Part shown: piece after piece, positions 7,611 through 13,478 of the stretch
Numbering within the stretch: the first letter of the stretch is position 1
How the letters are laid out: each line of letters opens with the position of its first letter
From: an uncultured Veillonella sp.
Lineage (GTDB): Bacteria > Bacillota > Negativicutes > Veillonellales > Veillonellaceae
DNA length: 17,018 nucleotides
NCBI GenBank assembly: GCA_900549845.1
Contig: URPT01000024.1
Location: 1-17,018, forward strand
Direction of reading: 5' to 3'
The notes under the pieces: generated by a model
What the model was told of the DNA's origin: nothing
What the model saw: only the letters and a program-made list of their open reading frames with translations
Database searches by the model: none
Made by a program: the position numbers and the translations under genes

Positions 7611-8549
7611 GTGGATTTAGTTAAAGAACTTTTCGAAGGTTCTCGACTAGCCTTAGCACGGTCCATAACAGCTGTAGAAAACGAGTATGATAATGCCATT
7701 GATATTATGAAGGCTATTTACCCTAAAACAGGGAATGCACGTATTCTCGGTATTACAGGGGCCCCTGGTGCTGGTAAAAGTACATTGACAGATAAAGTTG
7801 TTAAACATTATCTAGATCAAGGTAAGAAAATCGGCATCGTTGCCATCGACCCAACAAGCCCATTCTCTGGTGGTGCTATCTTGGGGGACCGTATTCGAAT
7901 GAATGATTTGACATTAAATGAAAATGTATTCATTCGAAGCATGGGCACGCGTGGTAGTCTTGGTGGATTATCTAAAAAGACTGCAGACGTTGTAAAACTC
8001 ATGGATGCCTTTGGCATGGATTTAGTAATCATTGAAACAGTAGGTGTAGGTCAATCAGAAGTAGATATCGTAAAAAATGCAGATACTACATTGGTTGTAC
8101 TTGTTCCTGGTCTCGGTGATGATATCCAAGCTATCAAGGCGGGTATTCTTGAAATTGGCGATGTATTTGCTATCAATAAAGCTGACCGAGATGGTTGTGA
8201 TCGTTTGAATGTAGAAATTGAAATGATGCTTGACCTAGACTCTCGTGAAGTAAAATGGCGCCCACCGATTAAGCGCACAATTGCTAGTAAAGACCAAGGC
8301 GTAGATGAACTCATCGACGCTTTAGATGAACATTTTGAGTATCTTGAAGATTCTGGTGAATTGGAATCTCGTCGGGCAGAACGTACTCGTGATGAAATCA
8401 TCGCAATGATTAATGAACAAATTGGTCGTTATGTAGCTGACAAAATCGTTACAAGCGACGAATTTAATAGCCAAGTGGCAGCTGTTAATGAACGCGAAAG
8501 CGATCCATACACAGTTGTTAACGGCGTAATGACAAGCGTGCTAAAGTAG
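7611..8549 (+). CDS. meaB: Methylmalonyl-CoA mutase-associated GTPase MeaB
   Basis: G3E-type P-loop GTPase that guards methylmalonyl-CoA mutase, gating adenosylcobalamin loading and release of damaged cofactor. Signatures in order: Walker A GAPGAGKST with Lys56, VAIDPTSPFSGGAILGDRIRM, the switch segment FIRSMGTRGSLGGLS, ETVGVGQSEVDI (G3 region) and the guanine-specifying NKAD. The C-terminal part includes the helical dimerisation arm typical of MeaB. I chose GTG 7611 (312 residues) because AGGTGG at 7597-7602 is eight bases upstream and the N-terminus then matches MeaB proteins; GTG codons at 7599 and 7602 are in frame but overlap that site. It follows the B12 chain by 78 bases, as expected for a partner of the split mutase. 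Confidence 0.93.
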   Translation: MDLVKELFEGSRLALARSITAVENEYDNAIDIMKAIYPKTGNARILGITGAPGAGKSTLTDKVVKHYLDQGKKIGIVAIDPTSPFSGGAILGDRIRMNDLTLNENVFIRSMGTRGSLGGLSKKTADVVKLMDAFGMDLVIIETVGVGQSEVDIVKNADTTLVVLVPGLGDDIQAIKAGILEIGDVFAINKADRDGCDRLNVEIEMMLDLDSREVKWRPPIKRTIASKDQGVDELIDALDEHFEYLEDSGELESRRAERTRDEIIAMINEQIGRYVADKIVTSDEFNSQVAAVNERESDPYTVVNGVMTSVLK

Positions 8550-8600
8550 ACGGCGACTACATAGCATTAGAGATTTAGCCTTATAAAGGAGATAATCGAA

Positions 8601-9023
8601 ATGGCTTTTAAAGTATTACAAGTGGATCACATCGGTATTGGTGTTAATGATTTAGCAGCAACTAAAGAATTCTATAAAAATGCATTGGGTATTGAACATC
8701 TTCCTGAAGATGAAGTGGTTGAAGAACAAAAAGTAAAAGTATCCTTCTTCCCATGTGGCGATGCTGAACTTGAATTCTTAGAAACTACAACTCCAGATGG
8801 CCCTATTGGTAAATTCATCGAAAAAAATGGCGGTCGTGATGGTATCCAACACGTTGCATTGCGCGTTGATAATATTGAAAATGCTATTGCTGATTTGATG
8901 GCTAAAGGCGTTCGTATGATTGACGAAAAACCTCGTTACGGTGCAGGCGGTTCCTCCATTGCTTTCTTACATCCAAAAGCAACAGGCGGCGTATTGCTTG
9001 AATTATGTCAACGTATGAAATAA
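8601..9023 (+). CDS. mce: Methylmalonyl-CoA epimerase
   Basis: Converts (R)-methylmalonyl-CoA from the mutase to the (S) isomer needed by the decarboxylase; cytoplasmic metal-dependent enzyme of the vicinal-oxygen-chelate (glyoxalase) fold. The 140 residues form two beta-alpha-beta-beta-beta repeats. Metal ligands or catalytic residues expected in the family are visible as His10 in VDHIGIGV, His84 in IQHVALRV and Glu134 in LLELCQ. Other hallmarks are FYKNALGIEH in the first repeat and KGVRMIDEKPRYGAGGSSIAF in the second. AAAGGAG at 8585-8591 serves the ATG. The gene is 51 bases after meaB and probably ends the CoA-transferase/mutase operon, since a separate promoter follows. Confidence 0.94.
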   Translation: MAFKVLQVDHIGIGVNDLAATKEFYKNALGIEHLPEDEVVEEQKVKVSFFPCGDAELEFLETTTPDGPIGKFIEKNGGRDGIQHVALRVDNIENAIADLMAKGVRMIDEKPRYGAGGSSIAFLHPKATGGVLLELCQRMK

Positions 9024-9063
9024 TACAGTATCCAATTCACATCATTATGTATGAGTAATAGAT

Positions 9064-9105
9064 ATACATATTCATATAATCATGAGTTATATATTAAATA
9101 TGTAT
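9064..9105 (+). other. Bipartite inverted repeat between mce and mmdA
   Basis: ATACATAT (9064-9071) is the exact complement of ATATGTAT (9098-9105), and inside it ATATAA (9074-9079) complements TTATAT (9087-9092). No T run follows. It ends seven bases before the -35 box of the mmdA promoter, so it could be an operator or a weak end of the upstream transcript. AT-rich stems arise easily by chance. Confidence 0.35.
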
Positions 9106-9111
9106 GCATGC

Positions 9112-9140
9112 TTGAACTTTAATTATTAATGAAATAAAAT
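9112..9140 (+). promoter_or_regulatory. Promoter of the mmdADECB operon
   Basis: TTGAAC at 9112-9117, a 17-bp spacer and TAAAAT at 9135-9140. The start site would be near 9147, giving a short leader before GGAGGT (9163-9168). It lets the decarboxylase be expressed apart from the mutase operon. Confidence 0.65.
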
Positions 9141-9174
9141 GATACTGTAACAAGTTTTATTTGGAGGTGCTATA

Positions 9175-10704
9175 ATGGCAACAGTGCAAGAAAAAATCGA
9201 GTTATTGCACGAAAAACTAGCTAAAGTTAAAGCTGGTGGCGGTGAAAAACGCGTTGAGAAACAACATGCTCAAGGCAAAATGACTGCTCGTGAACGTTTG
9301 GCTAAATTGTTCGATGATAACTCTTTCGTTGAACTTGATCAATTTGTTAAACATCGTTGTGTTAACTTCGGTCAAGACAAGAAAGAATTACCAGGCGAAG
9401 GTGTAGTAACTGGTTATGGTACTATTGACGGTCGTTTAGTATATGCATTCGCACAAGATTTCACTGTAGAAGGTGGTTCCCTTGGTGAAATGCATGCTGC
9501 TAAAATCGTTAAAGTACAACGTTTAGCAATGAAAATGGGTGCTCCTATCATTGGTATCAATGATTCCGGCGGTGCTCGTATTCAAGAAGCTGTAGATGCT
9601 CTTGCTGGTTACGGTAAAATTTTCTTTGAAAATACAAATGCATCTGGCGTTATTCCACAAATTTCCGTAATCATGGGTCCATGCGCAGGCGGTGCTGTAT
9701 ATTCTCCAGCATTGACTGACTTCATCTACATGGTTAAACACACATCTCAAATGTTCATCACTGGTCCTGCAGTTATCAAATCTGTAACTGGTGAAGAAGT
9801 AACAGCTGAAGACCTTGGTGGTGCAATGGCTCACAACTCCGTATCTGGTGTTGCTCACTTTGCAGCTGAAGACGAAGATGATTGCATCGCTCAAATTCGC
9901 TACTTATTAGGCTTCTTGCCATCCAATAACATGGAAGATGCTCCATTAGTAGACACTGGCGATGATCCAACTCGCGAAGACGAAGGCTTGAACAGCTTGT
10001 TGCCTGATAACAGTAACATGCCATACGACATGAAAGATGTTATCGCAGCTACTGTAGATAATGGCGAATACTATGAAGTACAACCATTCTATGCTACAAA
10101 CATTATCACTTGTTTCGCACGTTTTGACGGTCAATCCGTTGGTATCATTGCTAACCAACCAAAAGTAATGGCTGGTTGCTTGGACATCAATGCATCCGAC
10201 AAATCTTCCCGTTTCATCCGTTTCTGTGATGCTTTCAATATTCCAATCGTTAACTTCGTTGACGTTCCTGGTTTCTTGCCTGGCACAAATCAAGAATGGG
10301 GCGGTATCATTCGTCATGGTGCTAAAATGTTGTATGCTTACTCTGAAGCTACAGTACCAAAAATTACTGTTATCACTCGTAAAGCATACGGCGGTTCTTA
10401 CCTCGCTATGTGTTCCCAAGATTTGGGCGCTGACCAAGTATACGCTTGGCCTACATCCGAAATCGCTGTAATGGGTCCTGCTGGTGCAGCTAACATTATC
10501 TTCAAAAAAGATGAAGACAAAGACGCTAAAACAGCTAAATACGTAGAAGAGTTCGCAACTCCATATAAAGCTGCAGAACGTGGCTTCGTAGATGTTGTAA
10601 TCGAACCAAAACAAACTCGTCCAGCAGTTATCAACGCTTTGGCTATGCTTGCAAGCAAACGCGAAAACCGTGCTCCAAAGAAACATGGTAATATTCCATT
10701 ATAA
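9175..10704 (+). CDS. mmdA: Methylmalonyl-CoA decarboxylase alpha subunit (carboxyltransferase)
   Basis: Moves the carboxyl group of (S)-methylmalonyl-CoA to the biotin on MmdC, releasing propionyl-CoA; peripheral cytoplasmic subunit of the Na+-pumping decarboxylase. The 509 residues have the two crotonase-like halves of the acyl-CoA carboxyltransferase family. The N-terminal half shows INDSGGARIQEAVDALAGYG and GPCAGGAVYSPALTDF, which form the acyl-CoA oxyanion site. The C-terminal half shows VDVPGFLPGTNQEWGGIIRHG and AYGGSYLAMCSQDLGAD, the biotin side, and ends with PKKHGNIPL, a common family tail. GGAGGT precedes the ATG by six bases. It leads the mmdADECB operon; length and gene order agree with the V. 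parvula enzyme. Propionyl-CoA carboxylase beta chains are close relatives, but the neighbouring membrane subunits settle the assignment. Confidence 0.97.
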   Translation: MATVQEKIELLHEKLAKVKAGGGEKRVEKQHAQGKMTARERLAKLFDDNSFVELDQFVKHRCVNFGQDKKELPGEGVVTGYGTIDGRLVYAFAQDFTVEGGSLGEMHAAKIVKVQRLAMKMGAPIIGINDSGGARIQEAVDALAGYGKIFFENTNASGVIPQISVIMGPCAGGAVYSPALTDFIYMVKHTSQMFITGPAVIKSVTGEEVTAEDLGGAMAHNSVSGVAHFAAEDEDDCIAQIRYLLGFLPSNNMEDAPLVDTGDDPTREDEGLNSLLPDNSNMPYDMKDVIAATVDNGEYYEVQPFYATNIITCFARFDGQSVGIIANQPKVMAGCLDINASDKSSRFIRFCDAFNIPIVNFVDVPGFLPGTNQEWGGIIRHGAKMLYAYSEATVPKITVITRKAYGGSYLAMCSQDLGADQVYAWPTSEIAVMGPAGAANIIFKKDEDKDAKTAKYVEEFATPYKAAERGFVDVVIEPKQTRPAVINALAMLASKRENRAPKKHGNIPL

Positions 10705-10741
10705 TTCGATTCGATAACAAGATCATCGAATTTGGGAGATA

Positions 10742-10768
10742 CCTTTCTTTACTACTTTTTTAGAAAGG
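10742..10768 (+). promoter_or_regulatory. Stem covering the mmdD ribosome binding site
   Basis: CCTTTCT (10742-10748) is the exact complement of AGAAAGG (10762-10768), and the right arm overlaps the mmdD Shine-Dalgarno AAAGGGG (10764-10770). A second stem just upstream, ATTCGAT (10704-10710) with ATCGAAT (10725-10731), begins at the mmdA stop codon. Together they could limit mmdD translation. Confidence 0.5.
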
Positions 10769-10777
10769 GGAATGATT

Positions 10778-11122
10778 ATGGAAGGACAAGCAGTTACTAC
10801 CAATCCTTGGTTAATCATGGCCATTAATATGACAGTTGTATTTGTTGTGTTGATTCTTTTAGGTATTTTGATGTCAATCGTTCATTTGATTGACCCTACT
10901 AAGAAGAAAAAAGACGTACCACCAAGTGCACCTGTTGCGGCTCCCGCAGCTACACCGGTGGCTGCACCAAATGCATCTGCTCAAAATGAAGGTGAAGTAG
11001 TAGCAGCTATCGTAGGTGCCATTGTGGCGATGGGGTATTCATCTGAACAAATTGCATCTATTCGACCTACAGCAACCAGTGCTAAATGGCGCTTGGAAGG
11101 TCGTTTAAGCGGTAGAGGTTAA
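10778..11122 (+). CDS. mmdD: Methylmalonyl-CoA decarboxylase delta subunit
   Basis: Membrane-anchored assembly subunit that holds the decarboxylase complex together, comparable to OadG of oxaloacetate decarboxylase. The 114 residues contain one N-terminal membrane helix (about 11-35), a short Lys-rich cytoplasmic segment (KKKKD), a Pro/Ala-rich linker (about residues 45-65) and a conserved C-terminal domain ending in KWRLEGRLSGRG. I chose ATG 10778 because AAAGGGG (10764-10770) is seven bases upstream; the in-frame ATG at 10772 is too close. It lies 73 bases after mmdA and 23 bases before mmdE, whose protein matches its C-terminal domain. Function is taken from the V. parvula delta subunit. 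Confidence 0.93.
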   Translation: MEGQAVTTNPWLIMAINMTVVFVVLILLGILMSIVHLIDPTKKKKDVPPSAPVAAPAATPVAAPNASAQNEGEVVAAIVGAIVAMGYSSEQIASIRPTATSAKWRLEGRLSGRG

Positions 11123-11145
11123 TAATATTTTAGGAGGCATTTGTA

Positions 11146-11313
11146 ATGAGCAATGCTACAACAACTAACGGTAAAGCTCCATCTCAAGATGTAGTAGCAG
11201 TAATCGTTGGTGCATTAGCGGCAATGGGTTATTCCGCTGATCAAATCGCGCATATCCGTCCAATCGTAAGCTATAATTGGAAAATGGAAGGACGTTTGCG
11301 CGGTAATCGATAA
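11146..11313 (+). CDS. mmdE: Methylmalonyl-CoA decarboxylase epsilon subunit (55 residues)
   Basis: Small subunit that in V. parvula stabilises the decarboxylase complex. The protein has 55 residues with no membrane helix. After a short polar N-terminus it carries VVAVIVGALAAMGYSADQ, then IAHIRP and a tail ending KMEGRLRGNR. This is plainly related to the MmdD C-terminus (VVAAIVGAIVAMGYSSEQ, then IASIRP and a tail ending RLEGRLSGRG), so mmdE looks like a partial copy of mmdD lacking the helix and linker. AGGAGG at 11132-11137 lies eight bases before the ATG. It is short enough to be missed by automated gene callers. The V. parvula epsilon subunit is also very small, which supports the call. 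Confidence 0.93.
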   Translation: MSNATTTNGKAPSQDVVAVIVGALAAMGYSADQIAHIRPIVSYNWKMEGRLRGNR

Positions 11314-11328
11314 GATTATTGGCAGTTA

Positions 11329-11397
11329 GATAATCTAATAGATTATCCAATTTATATGTGTAAAAAAATTTTATAAGTATTGTGTAGACACTACACA
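11329..11397 (+). other. Two stem-loops in the mmdE-mmdC gap
   Basis: GATAATC (11329-11335) pairs exactly with GATTATC (11341-11347) around a five-base loop. TGTGTAG (11381-11387) pairs exactly with CTACACA (11391-11397) around ACA, ending five bases before the mmdC Shine-Dalgarno at 11402. Neither has a following T run, so they are more likely RNA-processing or translation elements than terminators. Confidence 0.5.
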
Positions 11398-11414
11398 TTT
11401 TGGAGGAATTTAAA

Positions 11415-11798
11415 ATGAAAAAATTCAACATTACAGTAAACGGCACAGCATATGATGTAGAAGTTAATGAAGTAAAAGGTGCAGCTCCTGCAGCAGCTCC
11501 TAAAGCAGCTCCAGCAGCAGCTCCTAAAGCAGCTCCTGCACCAGCTCCAGCTCCAGCTGCAGCAGCAGCTCCAGTTCCAGCAGGTGCTGAAACTGTAAAA
11601 GCTCCAATGCCTGGTAAAATCTTATCTGTAGCAGTATCCGCTGGTCAAGCAGTTAAAAAAGGCGAAACTTTGTTGATCCTTGAAGCTATGAAAATGCAAA
11701 ACGAAATCGCAGCTCCTCATGATGCTGTAGTTGCAGAAGTTCGCGTAGCTGCTAACCAAACTGTATCCACTGGCGACGACATGGTTGTTCTTGGTTAA
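11415..11798 (+). CDS. mmdC: Methylmalonyl-CoA decarboxylase gamma subunit (biotin carrier)
   Basis: Carries biotin between the carboxyltransferase (MmdA) and the membrane decarboxylase/Na+ pump (MmdB). The 127 residues have three parts: a short N-terminal beta segment (1-21), an Ala/Pro linker of about 36 residues with some Lys, and a C-terminal biotinyl domain. The attachment site is EAMKM with Lys93 as the biotinylated residue, preceded by APMPGKI. GGAGGA (11402-11407) and ATG 11415 give the start; the frame extends a few codons upstream only through TTG at 11400, which would remove the ribosome binding site. It lies 101 bases after mmdE. The biotin ligase needed to activate it is not in the window. 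Confidence 0.96.
   Translation: MKKFNITVNGTAYDVEVNEVKGAAPAAAPKAAPAAAPKAAPAPAPAPAAAAAPVPAGAETVKAPMPGKILSVAVSAGQAVKKGETLLILEAMKMQNEIAAPHDAVVAEVRVAANQTVSTGDDMVVLG
11490..11536 (+). repeat. Tandem 24-bp repeat in the mmdC linker
   Basis: A 23-base segment at 11490-11512 recurs identically at 11514-11536, a period of 24 bases or eight codons (the AAPKAAPA unit). It encodes part of the flexible Ala/Pro linker. Such repeats change copy number by slippage without breaking the frame. Confidence 0.8.
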
Positions 11799-11810
11799 TA
11801 CCAAGTTGTG

Positions 11811-11835
11811 TGTGGCGCGGCTGAGCCGCGTCATA
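11811..11835 (+). other. GC-rich stem-loop between mmdC and mmdB
   Basis: CGCGGCT (11816-11822) is the exact complement of AGCCGCG (11824-11830), and G-U and A-U pairs extend the stem to 11811-11835. The innermost pairs must open to leave a real loop. The nearest T-rich stretch is several bases further on, so it is not a clean terminator. It is by far the most GC-rich stem in the window and lies about 20 bases before the mmdB Shine-Dalgarno. Confidence 0.6.
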
Positions 11836-11868
11836 TGACAATTTTATATTTGTGAAAGGGGAACGCAT

Positions 11869-12990
11869 ATGGAGGCTTTTGCTGTTGCGATTCAATCCGT
11901 TATTACTGATAGCGGGTTCCTCGCATTTACAACAGGCAATGCTATTATGATTCTTGTAGGTTTGATCCTATTGTACTTGGCATTTGCTAAAGAGTTTGAA
12001 CCTTTATTGTTGGGTCCGATTGCGTTTGGTTGTGTACTTGCTAATATTCCTCGTAATGGTTTCGAAGAAGGCGTTATGGCACTTATTAGCGCAGGTATCT
12101 CCCAAGAAATCTTCCCACCTTTAATTTTCCTTGGTGTAGGTGCAATGACTGACTTTGGTCCACTCATTGCTAATCCTAAAACATTGCTTTTAGGTGCTGC
12201 TGCTCAAATCGGCGTATTCGTTGCTTTAGGTGGCGCAATGATGCTTGGCTTTACAGCTCAAGAAGCAGCTGCTATCGGTATCATCGGTGGTGCTGACGGT
12301 CCTACATCCATTTACTTAGCTACTAAGCTAGCTCCTCATTTATTAGGTGCTATCGCGGTTGCCGCATATTCCTATATGTCCTTGGTACCGTTGATTCAAC
12401 CACCTGTAATGAAATTATTCACTACGCAAAAAGAACGCGAAATTGTTATGGAACAATTGCGTGAAGTTACACGTTTTGAAAAAATCGTATTCCCAATTAT
12501 TTCTACGATCTTCATTTCCTTATTGCTTCCTTCCATTACATCCCTTTTAGGTATGTTGATGTTAGGTAACTTGTTCCGTGAATCTGGCGTAACTGATCGT
12601 TTGTCCGATACATCTCAAAATGCGTTGATCAATACTGTTACTATCTTCTTAGCAACTGGTACTGGTTTAACAATGAGTGCGGAACACTTCTTAAGTGTGC
12701 AAACACTCCTTATCATTTGCTTAGGTTTGGTTGCATTCATCGGTGGTACTGCTGGTGGCGTATTATTCGGTAAATTGATGAGCTTAGTAGATGGTGGTAA
12801 AACAAATCCACTTATTGGTTCTGCTGGTGTATCCGCGGTTCCAATGGCGGCTCGCGTATCTCAAGTTGTAGGTGCGAAAGCTAACCCAGCTAACTTCTTG
12901 CTCATGCATGCTATGGGTCCAAACGTAGCTGGCGTTATCGGTACAGCAGTAGCAGCAGGTACAATGCTTGCTATGTTGTCCAACCACTAG
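11869..12990 (+). CDS. mmdB: Methylmalonyl-CoA decarboxylase beta subunit (Na+ pump)
   Basis: Integral membrane subunit that removes CO2 from carboxybiotin and couples this to Na+ export. The 373 residues are hydrophobic, with roughly nine to eleven membrane helices, and belong to the OadB/MmdB/GcdB family. The key motif GGADGPTSIYLATKLAPHL contains Asp143, matching the essential Asp203 of Klebsiella OadB. NPLIGSAGVSAVPMAARVSQ contains Asn313 and Ser322, spaced like OadB Asn373 and Ser382, residues tied to Na+ binding. These correspondences are by motif. AAAGGGG precedes the ATG. It is the last gene of the operon, 70 bases after mmdC. The Na+ gradient it builds is the main energy-saving step of succinate decarboxylation. 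Confidence 0.96.
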   Translation: MEAFAVAIQSVITDSGFLAFTTGNAIMILVGLILLYLAFAKEFEPLLLGPIAFGCVLANIPRNGFEEGVMALISAGISQEIFPPLIFLGVGAMTDFGPLIANPKTLLLGAAAQIGVFVALGGAMMLGFTAQEAAAIGIIGGADGPTSIYLATKLAPHLLGAIAVAAYSYMSLVPLIQPPVMKLFTTQKEREIVMEQLREVTRFEKIVFPIISTIFISLLLPSITSLLGMLMLGNLFRESGVTDRLSDTSQNALINTVTIFLATGTGLTMSAEHFLSVQTLLIICLGLVAFIGGTAGGVLFGKLMSLVDGGKTNPLIGSAGVSAVPMAARVSQVVGAKANPANFLLMHAMGPNVAGVIGTAVAAGTMLAMLSNH

Positions 12991-13003
12991 TAATTTAATA
13001 ATT

Positions 13004-13045
13004 ATTCACCAAGGTGTGCCTAATTAGGTACACCTATTGGTGAAT
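13004..13045 (+). terminator. Strong stem-loop after mmdB, probable operon end
   Basis: The outer stem ATTCACCA (13004-13011) pairs with TGGTGAAT (13038-13045), and the inner AGGTGTGCCT pairs with AGGTACACCT (one G-U) around AATT. No T run follows directly (ATAAAAACC), so it may act as a processing or 3'-protecting element or a factor-dependent end. A weaker stem, ACCCT with AGGGT at 13052-13087, follows. Confidence 0.5.
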
Positions 13046-13182
13046 ATAAAAACCCTTTAAATCTATGTATTCATGCATAAATAGGGTATATTTGCAATAA
13101 ATGCTTTTCAGATCGGTCATTAGGTGATACAAGAATTCACACAATAACCTTCTAGTGCTTTAAATTTAGTAGAGGTGGTCAC

Positions 13183-13440
13183 TTGTTATCTGTAGAATTA
13201 AAAATACTGATTTGTTTTATCTGGGCATTTATTGTATTTTTTATTACGGCACTGATTATCGGTGTTGAAGGCAAAGCTAAATGGTTTCAACGCAGAACTA
13301 AATATACTTGGTTTAATCGCCGAGGATTTTTAGGTGAAACCTTATTCTTTGGGTATCCTAAAACAAGAGAGGGATATGGGATCACTTTTTTGATGGCTTC
13401 CGCCATTGGTATCGTAGGTTATATTTTATACCTCTTATAA
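13183..13440 (+). CDS. Small two-helix membrane protein of unknown function
   Basis: I do not recognise this family. The 85 residues have a hydrophobic helix at about 5-27 and another at about 66-85, joined by a basic, aromatic-rich loop (KAKWFQRRTKYTWFNRRGFLGE) that the positive-inside rule places in the cytoplasm. The start is TTG at 13183 with AGAGGTGG at 13171-13178 just upstream; no in-frame ATG or GTG offers a better start before the second helix. It ends 38 bases before the DASS carrier gene, so the two are probably one operon. An accessory or regulatory subunit of that carrier is a reasonable guess, not a demonstrated role. Composition resembles the flanking genes and gives no sign of recent transfer. 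Confidence 0.75.
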   Translation: MLSVELKILICFIWAFIVFFITALIIGVEGKAKWFQRRTKYTWFNRRGFLGETLFFGYPKTREGYGITFLMASAIGIVGYILYLL

Positions 13441-13478
13441 CTATATCAGTGCATTTCTCTGAAGGGAGATGATGATGT

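Noticed and set aside
10190..10471. Plus-strand open frame in another frame within mmdA
   Set aside because: It overlaps the conserved C-terminal half of mmdA and has no Shine-Dalgarno or protein similarity I recognise.
9946..10686. Long minus-strand open frame (246 codons) inside mmdA
   Set aside because: It is fully antisense to a clearly coding gene, has no recognisable domain and a composition rich in Cys, Phe and Ser, typical of the shadow of codon-biased coding sequence.
11400..11414. Upstream TTG start for mmdC
   Set aside because: Those codons are the Shine-Dalgarno itself; ATG 11415 has correct spacing and the normal N-terminus.
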